From: Candidatus Minthousia equi
Lineage (GTDB): Bacteria > Bacteroidota > Bacteroidia > Bacteroidales > Bacteroidaceae
DNA length: 48,168 nt
Direction of reading: 5' to 3'
Assembly (NCBI GenBank): GCA_018065125.1
Contig: JAGHTY010000075.1
Span: 1 to 48,168, forward strand
The position numbers and the translations under genes were made by a program. This document shows positions 14,801 through 22,675 of this stretch, piece after piece. Numbering within the stretch: position 1 is the first letter of the stretch; the number at the start of each line of letters is the position of its first letter. The notes under the pieces were generated by a model. The model saw nothing but the letters and a program-made list of their open reading frames with translations. It was not told the DNA's origin and ran no database searches.

Positions 14801-17122
14801 TTATCTTCTTCTTGACTTTTTGCTTTTCTGGGTTTTCTTGAATTTACTTTCAGAAGATGAACGCTGTTTGCTATCTGTTGTCTGCAGTTTGCTGTCGTGT
14901 GAAGCGAGTACAAAATCCAGTTGTTTTCGTTCCAGATTTGCCTGTGCTACCTTTATCTTTATGCTGTCGCCAAGAGAGTAGCGCTTGTTGGTATCCCTGC
15001 TGTACAGACAATAGTTGCGATCATCGTAGATGAAGTAACCATCATCAAGGTCGCGGATAGGAATCATGCCTTCGCACTTGTTTTCGTTGATTTCTACGTA
15101 AAGACCCCATTCGGTAACTCCGCTTACAGTACCTTCAAATTCCTGTCCCAGATGATCCTGCATGAACTCTACCTGCTTGTACTTGATACTGCTGCGCTCT
15201 GCAGATGCTGCAGTCTGCTCCATGGCACTGCAGTGCTCGCACAGTTCCTCGTACTTGCTTTCCTGTGCAGTGCGTCCCTTGCTGTCAATGTAGCGGGTAA
15301 GCAAGCGGTGCACCATCATATCTGGATATCGACGGATAGGTGAGGTAAAGTGTGTGTAGTGCTCAAATGCCAAGCCATAGTGACCAATATTATGAGTACT
15401 ATACTTTGCCTTCATCATTGTACGTACAGATACTGTCTCGATGAGGTTTTGCTCAGGCTTTCCGCTGATTTCATCCAGCAGAGAGTTGATGTTCTTTGCC
15501 ACTTCAGTCTTAGTGCCATCGGTTTTTAGCTTGTAACCAAAGCGAGTGATGAAATCCTTCAGTTTATCCAGTTTTTCGGGATCTGGCAAGTCGTGAATAC
15601 GGTAAACAAATGTCTTTGCTTTCTTGTTTCTAGGAACCTTTCCAATGGTTTCTGCTACGGTGCGGTTTGCCAGCAACATGAATTCCTCCACCAGTTTGTT
15701 GGCATCCTTGCTGTATTTGAAATATACACTCAGTGGTTTTCCCTTGTCATCGATTTCAAAGCGAACTTCGTATCTATCAAAGTTGATGGCTCCTTCCTTG
15801 AAACGCTTGTCGCGCAACAATTTTGCCAGCTTATCCAGAATGATTAACTCTTCTGCAAATTCACCTTCTGGTTTTAGGGTGCCATTTAGATACTCTTCAT
15901 GACGATGTGCCTGAGGGCGAGGACGGCCTTCATCGTAGTTCTCTGCTACGCCGTTTTGTTCAAGAATAGCCTGTGCCTCTTCATAAGTAAAGCGACGGTT
16001 ACTTTTAATTAAGGTGTGAACGATTCTGCTGTGCTTGACTTCTGCCTTGTCGTTCATGTGTAGAATAACAGAGTATGCAACCTTTTCTTCATCCTGTCGT
16101 AAAGAGCATAGTTCGTTACACAGTCTTTCTGGCAGCATAGGGATGGTTCTGTCTACTAAATAAACAGAGGTAGCACGGTTTACTGCTTCCTTATCTATTA
16201 CGCCACCTTCCTTGACGAAATAGGTGACGTCGGCAATGTGTACGCCAACTTCCCACAAACCATTAGGCAATTTGCGTACAGAAAGAGCATCGTCAAAGTC
16301 CTTTGCATCACGTGGGTCGATGGTAAAGGTGGTTACGTTTCTGAAGTCCTCTCGTTGTGCAATCTCCTCTTCTGGAATGATGTCGGAGATGCGGTTTGCC
16401 GCTGCTTCTACGTTCTTTGGATAACTATAAGGTAAGCCATATTCTGCAAGGATGGCGTGCATTTCGGTATCGTTGTTTCCGGCATTTCCTAATACATCCA
16501 ATACCACGCCAATAGGATTACGGCCTTTATCGGGCCATTCCACAATCTTCACCACTGCCTTCTGGCCATCTTTTCCTCCTTTTAGTTTTTCACGAGGAAT
16601 GAAGATGTCGCTGCTGGTACGATTGTCGCAGGCAAGGAAGGCAAAGTTCTTTCCTACCTGTAAGGTACCCACGAATGTATCCTTTGCGCGCTCGATGATT
16701 TCTATCACTTCGCCTTCACGACTATGTCCTCGCTGACGAGCAAAGATGGCAACTTTTACACGGTCGCCATTCATGGCATGTGCCGAATTTGCTTCTGCAA
16801 TTAGGATTGGTTCACCGGCATCATCTGGCATGAACTGATTCTTGCCGTGATTCTTGCGTTGGAACACGCCGGTAAGAATTTGCTCGGTGTTCTTAAATCT
16901 GAATTTATTTGTCTCTGGCTGAGTAAGATAGTCTTCATCTACCAAATCTAGCAAGATGTCAACGCACAGCATTTTCAGAGGGTGTGTGTTTAGCCCTAGT
17001 TCCCTGAAAATGGTTTTCATTGGATAAACTTCTTCGGGGTTACTCTGAAATAGGTGCAATACCATTTCTAGCAACTCTTTCTTCGTGAGGCGCTTGCCTC
17101 CCTTTTTTCCTGACTTTCCCAT
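14801..17122 (-). CDS. rnr: Ribonuclease R
   Basis: The protein has 773 residues. RNase R is a processive 3'-5' exoribonuclease that degrades structured RNA. Domains in order are an N-terminal winged helix (about 10-70), cold-shock OB folds (about 80-230), and the RNB catalytic domain with the acidic cluster TIDPRDAKDFDDALS (about 268-282). An S1 domain near the C-terminus begins at EFEGTVSGVTEWGLYVEI, and the tail is basic (KKTQKSKKSRRR). The stretch SKLQTTDSKQ just before the tail is written in DNA resembling the CTGTTGTCTG repeats found at 45600, so part of the tail may be repeat-derived. Confidence 0.95.
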   Translation of the reverse strand: MGKSGKKGGKRLTKKELLEMVLHLFQSNPEEVYPMKTIFRELGLNTHPLKMLCVDILLDLVDEDYLTQPETNKFRFKNTEQILTGVFQRKNHGKNQFMPDDAGEPILIAEANSAHAMNGDRVKVAIFARQRGHSREGEVIEIIERAKDTFVGTLQVGKNFAFLACDNRTSSDIFIPREKLKGGKDGQKAVVKIVEWPDKGRNPIGVVLDVLGNAGNNDTEMHAILAEYGLPYSYPKNVEAAANRISDIIPEEEIAQREDFRNVTTFTIDPRDAKDFDDALSVRKLPNGLWEVGVHIADVTYFVKEGGVIDKEAVNRATSVYLVDRTIPMLPERLCNELCSLRQDEEKVAYSVILHMNDKAEVKHSRIVHTLIKSNRRFTYEEAQAILEQNGVAENYDEGRPRPQAHRHEEYLNGTLKPEGEFAEELIILDKLAKLLRDKRFKEGAINFDRYEVRFEIDDKGKPLSVYFKYSKDANKLVEEFMLLANRTVAETIGKVPRNKKAKTFVYRIHDLPDPEKLDKLKDFITRFGYKLKTDGTKTEVAKNINSLLDEISGKPEQNLIETVSVRTMMKAKYSTHNIGHYGLAFEHYTHFTSPIRRYPDMMVHRLLTRYIDSKGRTAQESKYEELCEHCSAMEQTAASAERSSIKYKQVEFMQDHLGQEFEGTVSGVTEWGLYVEINENKCEGMIPIRDLDDGYFIYDDRNYCLYSRDTNKRYSLGDSIKIKVAQANLERKQLDFVLASHDSKLQTTDSKQRSSSESKFKKTQKSKKSRRR

Positions 17123-17151
17123 AGCAAATTGGGTTTAATGGTTAGTTTTTA

Positions 17152-17159
17152 CAAAGATA
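17152..17159 (-). promoter_or_regulatory. -7 box TATCTTTG for rnr
   Basis: On the minus strand TATCTTTG lies 29 bases upstream of the rnr ATG. Confidence 0.55.
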
Positions 17160-17239
17160 GGAACTTTATAACTAAAATGAAAATGAAAACGATAAAAAAA
17201 TAACTCCTTACTATTAACTATTAACTCTTAACTATTTTG

Positions 17240-17247
17240 TACCTTTG
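17240..17247 (+). promoter_or_regulatory. -7 box TACCTTTG abutting the epimerase start
   Basis: TACCTTTG ends five bases before the ATG at 17253. Since Bacteroidota transcripts begin a few bases after this box, the mRNA may have almost no leader. An ACTATTAACTATTAACTC short repeat fills the upstream region. Confidence 0.6.
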
Positions 17248-17252
17248 CACCC

Positions 17253-18290
17253 ATGAAACAAAGTATTCTCATAACAGGTGCCAGTGGATTTATCGGAAGT
17301 TTTTTGGTAGAGGAGGCACTACGACAAGGGTTTGATACCTGGGCTGGAATCAGGAAAAGCAGCAGCAAGAAGTTTCTTGGCGACAAGCGTATTCATTTCA
17401 TAGAGCTTGACTTTGGTGATACAGAGGTGCTGGGAAGGCAGTTAAGGACACATCATAATGAGAATGGTCCCTGGGATGTAGTGATACATTGTGCGGGTGC
17501 TACCAAGTGTAAGAAGGATGAGGATTTTGAAAAGCACAACTACTGGGCTACCCGTAATCTTACCGTGGAACTGCGTCGTCAAGGCATGCGTCCAAAGCAG
17601 TTTGTGTATATCAGCAGCCTTAGTATCTTCGGTCCTATTCGTGACAAGGCAACTCACCCTAAGACGGATAAGTGGATTTATGATCCTATTCTTGAAACTG
17701 ATACACCAAAGCCAAATACTGCATATGGTCGTAGTAAGGTTAAGACAGAGAATTATCTTAAGTCATTGCAAGATTATCCTTATCTTATATTCCGTCCAAC
17801 TGGTGTATATGGTCCTCGTGAACGCGATTACTTCCTCATGGCAAAAAGCATCAAGAAACACACTGATTTTGCAGTAGGTTTTACCAAGCAGGAGATTACC
17901 TTTGTTTATGTAAAGGACCTTGTGCAGGCAATTTTCCTAGGTATAGAGAAAGGTGTTGTGCAACGCGAATACTTTGTTAGCGATGGTGATGTATATGATA
18001 GCAGAACCTTCAGTGATTTGCTGCAAAAAGAACTAGGTGTGCACTTTGTGCTACATTTCCGCAGTCCGTTGTGGCTTTTGAAGGTTATCTGTGGTGTTTC
18101 CGGATGGTTTGCTCGCATGATGGGAAAGGTAAGTACCCTGAATCCCGACAAGTATCAGATTATGAAACAGCGAAACTGGCAATGCGATATTGAGCCCCTG
18201 AAGCGTGAGTTGGGCTATGAACCTAAATACAACTTGGAACGTGGTGTTGCCGAAGCAATCAAATGGTATAAAGAAAACAAGTGGCTATAA
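17253..18290 (+). CDS. NAD(P)-dependent epimerase/dehydratase (extended SDR)
   Basis: The protein has 345 residues. The nucleotide-binding motif TGASGFIGSFL is at the N-terminus. The catalytic YGRSK (Tyr-x-x-x-Lys) follows near 160, and YISSLSIFGP supplies the active-site Ser region. The C-terminal half (YVKDLVQAIFLGIEKG; ELGYEPKYNLERGVAEAIKWY) resembles sugar epimerase and 3-beta-hydroxysteroid-type members, so the substrate cannot be set. The next gene starts five bases after its stop codon, so it forms a pair with the PAP2 gene. Confidence 0.85.
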   Translation: MKQSILITGASGFIGSFLVEEALRQGFDTWAGIRKSSSKKFLGDKRIHFIELDFGDTEVLGRQLRTHHNENGPWDVVIHCAGATKCKKDEDFEKHNYWATRNLTVELRRQGMRPKQFVYISSLSIFGPIRDKATHPKTDKWIYDPILETDTPKPNTAYGRSKVKTENYLKSLQDYPYLIFRPTGVYGPRERDYFLMAKSIKKHTDFAVGFTKQEITFVYVKDLVQAIFLGIEKGVVQREYFVSDGDVYDSRTFSDLLQKELGVHFVLHFRSPLWLLKVICGVSGWFARMMGKVSTLNPDKYQIMKQRNWQCDIEPLKRELGYEPKYNLERGVAEAIKWYKENKWL

Positions 18291-18295
18291 GTTTT

Positions 18296-19279
18296 ATGAA
18301 AAGAATTACAGAGGAAATTAAGAAACTACTTCTGATAGACCAACCTATCTACAAAGGTCTTTTAGGCATTGAGTGGATGATGGTGGCATACATGATTTTC
18401 ACCCTTGTGCTGATTGGCATTTTTCATGCCGATATGCAGGAACTGCCTCTTATGCTTTTAGGCCGAGGAGGAATTGTTTTAGGAACAGTAGTATTGTATT
18501 TTCTGTATCGCAAATTCCCTTATCATGGTCTTTTGCTACTGCGTTTTGTCTTTCAGTTTGGATTGCTGGCCTACTGGTATCCAGATACTTATCAGTTTAA
18601 TCGCTTGTTCAGTAACATGGATCATGTGTTTGCCGGTTTAGATCAGTCATTGTTTGGTTGCCAGCCTGCCATAGAATTCAGCAAGGTGTTGCCAAGTGCA
18701 TTCTGGAGTGAGGCATTCAACATGGGTTATTACCTATATTACTGGATGATTGCCGTGGTATTTGGTTTCTATTTCTTCTGCCGTTCGTTCAAGGAATTCC
18801 AGCGTGTGGGAGTAATGATTATCGCTTCATTCTTCTTGTATTACATAGTCTATATTTTCTTGCCAGTGGCAGGCCCTCAGTTCTACTATCCTGCTATTGG
18901 TTATCCAGAAACAGATATCTACCAGATTGCACAGCAGGGATTTCCAGAGATGGGACACTATTTTAATTCCCATACAGAGTTGCTTCCAGCACCAGGTTAT
19001 CAGAATGGATTGTTCTACAAGTTGGTTGCCATGGCGCAAAGCACAGGCGAAAGACCAACAGCAGCATTCCCTAGTTCACATATTGGCGTATCAGTGATTC
19101 TTATGCTATTGGCATTGAAAGGAAGCAGGACACTGGCACTTTGTATGTTGCCATTCTTCTTGCTGCTGTGTGGTGCTACCGTTTATATTCAGGCTCACTA
19201 CCTGGTAGATGCCATCGCAGGATTCCTTACTGCTTTTGTGGCATATTTCCTGGTAAGTCAGTTAGCAAAGAAGTTCTGA
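18296..19279 (+). CDS. PAP2-superfamily membrane enzyme (PAP2_3/Aur1-like)
   Basis: The protein has 327 residues from ATG 18296; the listed GTG start at 18281 overlaps the epimerase and adds MAISF only. Several membrane segments are present. The PAP2 catalytic motifs are FPSSHIG (His near 262) and AHYLVDAIAG (His and Asp near 300). LDQSLFGCQP near 110 resembles the stretch before the core of Aur1/Ipt1-type inositol-phosphotransferases. It may therefore transfer or remove a lipid phosphate headgroup; simple phosphatidate phosphatase activity is the alternative. Its last 18 bases overlap the end of convergent msrC. Confidence 0.75.
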   Translation: MKRITEEIKKLLLIDQPIYKGLLGIEWMMVAYMIFTLVLIGIFHADMQELPLMLLGRGGIVLGTVVLYFLYRKFPYHGLLLLRFVFQFGLLAYWYPDTYQFNRLFSNMDHVFAGLDQSLFGCQPAIEFSKVLPSAFWSEAFNMGYYLYYWMIAVVFGFYFFCRSFKEFQRVGVMIIASFFLYYIVYIFLPVAGPQFYYPAIGYPETDIYQIAQQGFPEMGHYFNSHTELLPAPGYQNGLFYKLVAMAQSTGERPTAAFPSSHIGVSVILMLLALKGSRTLALCMLPFFLLLCGATVYIQAHYLVDAIAGFLTAFVAYFLVSQLAKKF

Positions 19280-19738
19280 GATACGCTCTAGCCAAAGTTG
19301 GTCGATGGTGTCAAAAGTATTTAAGAACTCGCTGTCAATATCTAGAACGCCCCATACTTGACCATCTTTATTATGCAGTGGAACCACAATTTCGCTTTTT
19401 GATGCACTGCTGCAAGCAATGTGTCCTGGGAATTGTTCCACATCGGGAACTACTTGTGTGCGATTTTCAGTCCATGCTGTTCCACAAACGCCTTTCCCTT
19501 TTTTGATGCGTGTACATGCCAGAGGACCTTGGAATGGACCTAGCACCAATACGCCATCCAGCACGCGGTAGAATCCTGTCCACCAGAAATGAAAGGTTTC
19601 CTGAATCATGGCAGCAATGTTTGCCATGTTTGCAATGGTGTCGGTTTCATCTTCTACCAATGCCTTTATCTGTTCAAATAGGGTGTTGTAACGCTCGTCT
19701 TTACTTTCGCTTTCGCTGATAATCAAATGTTCTGCCAT
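19262..19738 (-). CDS. msrC: Free methionine-(R)-sulfoxide reductase (GAF-domain fRMsr)
   Basis: The protein has 158 residues from the ATG at 19738. The nine residues upstream in the track are rejected because the promoter box at 19763-19770 puts the transcript start downstream of them. The enzyme reduces free methionine-R-sulfoxide through a GAF-fold cysteine pocket. The three family cysteines are visible in LACTRI, GVCGTA and GHIACSSASKSEIVVPL. Length and motifs match the family closely. Its 3' end overlaps the PAP2 gene by 18 bases. Confidence 0.93.
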   Translation of the reverse strand: MAEHLIISESESKDERYNTLFEQIKALVEDETDTIANMANIAAMIQETFHFWWTGFYRVLDGVLVLGPFQGPLACTRIKKGKGVCGTAWTENRTQVVPDVEQFPGHIACSSASKSEIVVPLHNKDGQVWGVLDIDSEFLNTFDTIDQLWLERISELLC

Positions 19739-19762
19739 AATCAGTATATATTTTTGCAAGGG

Positions 19763-19794
19763 CAAAGATACGTTTATTTATTAGAAGTAACAAA
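19763..19794 (-). promoter_or_regulatory. Full Bacteroidota promoter for msrC (TTTG, 20-base gap, TATCTTTG)
   Basis: On the minus strand TTTG (19791-19794) is followed after 20 bases by TATCTTTG (19763-19770). This matches the -33/-7 consensus. The leader to the msrC ATG is about 20 bases. Confidence 0.75.
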
Positions 19795-20023
19795 TAACAA
19801 ATAACAATAAGAAAAAATCGTTATTTTTATGCTGTTTATTTTTCTGCCTAGGAAAAATAATTTTCCTAACTAGCTAACAAAATTTTCGTGGTGTGGAAGC
19901 AATAGAATGTTTTCTTGTATTTTACAATAAGGTCTGCAGTAAACAATCAAAATGTGTTGTCAACTAACTAATAGTCGACATTTTTGCTTGATTTGAAATG
20001 GGAAAAAGTGGTTGGAATGCTGT
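19795..20023. other. AT-rich spacer with one hairpin
   Basis: No gene is visible between msrC and the thioredoxin-fold lipoprotein gene. A perfect 8-bp hairpin (TAGGAAAA, loop ATAA, TTTTCCTA) lies at 19849-19868. It lacks a T tract on either strand, so it is not a convincing terminator. Confidence 0.6.
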
Positions 20024-20998
20024 TTAAAGCTCTTTTTTTATGTCTTCGAACGAATATTTTCGAGCTTTAATGTTGCCATTTGGATTGATAAGGATATAGG
20101 TAGGCAACTCGGTGATGCTGTAAGCTTGTACCATAGGATTATCAAAGCCATGCAAATCGCAACAATGAATACCAGGAATACTATCTCGGAATGTTCCTCG
20201 GAAGACCATTTTTTGAATATCCAGTGAAATATTGATGATATCAAGGTCTTTTGGTTTCTCGTTTTCCTTGAAATACGTCTTCATTTCACGCTGTGCATCT
20301 CTACTATCTTGTGCATAGGTACTCCAGAAGCATAATAAAACACTATGGTCTTTGTAATCAGAAAGACTATGTTCCTTGCCAGTGTAGTCATTTATGGTAA
20401 ATGCCGGAGCTTTTTGACCAGGATCTGTCAGTTTTCTTTGGTTAAGAGCACTGGTTAGTGATGCCAATTCTGCATTTTGGGGTTGTGCTTTCTGCAAAAT
20501 TGTTGCTAGTTCACGGGCTTGTTTCAGTTGGTTTGATTGCTGAATATAGTATTTCTGAAACAGATAAGTACTGACAAGAGAGGTAGGATGGCTCTTTATG
20601 TGCTGACTTGCATCCTGATTGCCTGCACGAAACTCGGTCATTTCCTTGTTGAGTTCGCCACCATCAATCTTGATTCCTTTAAGGTTTGTAGCATCTGCTT
20701 GGATGTTAACCTCAAGTCCTGGTGCTACAAATACCACTTGTTGACTCATGTTTGGAAAAATCATGGTGGTGTAACCGGGCTTGGTTACAGGTAATTGATA
20801 GGTAAATTTGCCTTCGTGAATGGTAACGGTATCGATTTGGTTACGCATGCCTTGAGCTGAGTAGAAGTACAACTCGCCTTCACGCAAGTTCTCAAACTTA
20901 CCTTTTATAAGAGTATGCTCTTCAAGTCCTGTACACCCAAATAGGGCACACAGGACTGTGAAGAAGCAACAAGTTATGATTAGTTTAACGATTTGCAT
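20024..20998 (-). CDS. DUF4369 thioredoxin-fold lipoprotein lacking the CxxC motif
   Basis: The protein has 324 residues. The leader ends in a lipobox (LFGC, Cys about 22). A DUF4369 beta domain covers about 28-125 and a helical linker follows. A TlpA/AhpC-like thioredoxin domain starts near 195 (DPGQKAPAFTINDYTGKEHSLSDYKD). Where redox-active members have WCxxC it reads FWSTYAQDSR, so disulfide exchange is unlikely. The final LPTYILINPNGNIKARKY keeps the cis-Pro. It may act as a binding or scaffold protein. Its ATG lies inside the last codons of the TPR gene (14-base overlap), implying coupled translation. Confidence 0.82.
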   Translation of the reverse strand: MQIVKLIITCCFFTVLCALFGCTGLEEHTLIKGKFENLREGELYFYSAQGMRNQIDTVTIHEGKFTYQLPVTKPGYTTMIFPNMSQQVVFVAPGLEVNIQADATNLKGIKIDGGELNKEMTEFRAGNQDASQHIKSHPTSLVSTYLFQKYYIQQSNQLKQARELATILQKAQPQNAELASLTSALNQRKLTDPGQKAPAFTINDYTGKEHSLSDYKDHSVLLCFWSTYAQDSRDAQREMKTYFKENEKPKDLDIINISLDIQKMVFRGTFRDSIPGIHCCDLHGFDNPMVQAYSITELPTYILINPNGNIKARKYSFEDIKKEL

Positions 20999-22664
20999 AT
21001 TTGCTTAATTCCAAATCCTTCTTAGCATATTCTGCAAAAGATGGATCCTGAGCAATTGCTGCTTTCAAATTCTCGGTAACGCCATCAGCATAACCACTGC
21101 GAGCGCTTACCAATGCCTTTAGGTAACTGGTAAGAGCAGTAGGTTTCTTTACGCCACTAAGAGCAGCGGTACAACTTGTGTAATCCTTTGCCAAAAGTTG
21201 TGCCAATGCAGCAGTGTTGCTGTTGCTGCCTCTCAGAGCCTGTGCTGCCTGAGCATACTGTCCCTGACTGATGTAGAGCGCGCCAAGAGCAGTGCTTAAC
21301 TGATCAGCACCACTACCTTTGCTCAGATACTGCTGTGCCTGATCAGTCTTACCATTCAACAATGAGATAAGACCCATGTTTGCATTTGCCTCTGCACTTT
21401 GTGGGTTTACACTTAATGCCTGAGTGAAATAGTTAACAGCGGTATCAAGGTTGCCATTCTGGTATGCCATTGCGCCGAGGTTGTTATATGCGCGTGCATC
21501 TTTTGGATACAACTGGATTGTCTTAGCGTAGATTGCTTCTTTCTGAGCAGGATTATCGATAAGCGTAGCAGCATATACCAATTCTTCCAAACTCAACTTG
21601 GTAGCGTCATCATTAAACTGTGCTAGAATCTGGTCGTCATCACGACCGATTACCTCGTAGTTTGCGGTAAGGCGAGCACGACGCAACTGAGGCAAGATGC
21701 CATCTGCCAAATCCTTGTAAACAGTTGCAATGTTCTTGATTTCACGCTCACGCTCTTCAGGATCCTTGTACATTGAAAGAACGCTCAGGATCAAATCCTT
21801 ATCCTGCAGAGAGCTTTCTGCTACCAACTCCTGGAAACCTTCCCAGTCTTCAGCGGTGTACTTGCTGTCAACAAAAGTATCCAGCTGAGTCTTCTTCAGT
21901 TGCTGCTTTACATAGTCGCTTGAGTTTGCCTCACGCTTACCTGCCAGCTTTTCGTTGATTTCGTACTTGCCATCAGGACTTGCATATGCACTTACCTCGA
22001 TGTTGTTGATGACGTTGCCTTCAGGATTTGCCTGAATTTCCTTCAACTTGGCAATGAACTGGCGGATGTTGTCACTGTTCAACTCACTAGCACGTAAGTT
22101 TGCCTGACCCAGCAGGAACTGGATGGTTGCTGTCTGTTTGTGCATGGTGCTACGCTCGAAAGCATCCTGACCATAACTTGGAGTTGCCTCCTTCAAGCAC
22201 TGGTTTACCAACTGTGATGTGGCAATAACACCTGTAGCAACCATTACTTCAGGAATCTGTACCTGCTTGTTACCTACATATGCATTGAAAGTAAGGTACA
22301 ATTGACTTTGCTGCATTGCTGGCTGATAAGCAAAGTTAGCTCGCATGGTGTAATGACCACCTACCAAATAACTGATAGTCTGGTTGTTTCCCTGTACTTT
22401 TTCACCCTGGAAAGTTGCAGGAGCGCCTGCCATCTCACCGCCATTCCAGCGCAAAACTGGTGTTACGGTTACAACAGCCTTCTTGTTCATGTACTTTTCT
22501 GGGAAATTACCGGTAATGGTAGCAGGTACCTGTCCGGCATGTGCCTCCAGAGGATTTGGTGTTACGGTAAAATTGTCGGCACTCAAGGCACCCAACTTAC
22601 CACCACAAGATGTCATGATGGTTAACAAACCACATGAAATAGTCAATAGACTTAATTTTTTCAT
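20985..22664 (-). CDS. TPR lipoprotein with OmpA-like segment
   Basis: The protein has 559 residues and a lipobox (MTSC, Cys about 20). The N-terminal half is a beta-rich region (about 25-160). A stretch with NNIEVSAYASPDGKYEINEKLAGKRE (near 225-250) resembles the peptidoglycan-binding OmpA-type fold. The C-terminal half holds TPR units, the clearest at DARAYNNLGAMAYQNGNLDTAVNYFTQAL and SAEANANMGLISLLNGKTDQA. It probably sits in the periplasm tethered to the outer membrane and organises other proteins. It lies 11 bases after the transporter gene and overlaps the downstream lipoprotein gene. Confidence 0.82.
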   Translation of the reverse strand: MKKLSLLTISCGLLTIMTSCGGKLGALSADNFTVTPNPLEAHAGQVPATITGNFPEKYMNKKAVVTVTPVLRWNGGEMAGAPATFQGEKVQGNNQTISYLVGGHYTMRANFAYQPAMQQSQLYLTFNAYVGNKQVQIPEVMVATGVIATSQLVNQCLKEATPSYGQDAFERSTMHKQTATIQFLLGQANLRASELNSDNIRQFIAKLKEIQANPEGNVINNIEVSAYASPDGKYEINEKLAGKREANSSDYVKQQLKKTQLDTFVDSKYTAEDWEGFQELVAESSLQDKDLILSVLSMYKDPEEREREIKNIATVYKDLADGILPQLRRARLTANYEVIGRDDDQILAQFNDDATKLSLEELVYAATLIDNPAQKEAIYAKTIQLYPKDARAYNNLGAMAYQNGNLDTAVNYFTQALSVNPQSAEANANMGLISLLNGKTDQAQQYLSKGSGADQLSTALGALYISQGQYAQAAQALRGSNSNTAALAQLLAKDYTSCTAALSGVKKPTALTSYLKALVSARSGYADGVTENLKAAIAQDPSFAEYAKKDLELSKYANR

Positions 22665-22675
22665 ATTTCGTGTTT

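Noticed and set aside
19849-19868. Hairpin as terminator of the thioredoxin-fold lipoprotein gene
   Set aside because: The stem is good, but no T tract follows it on either strand.
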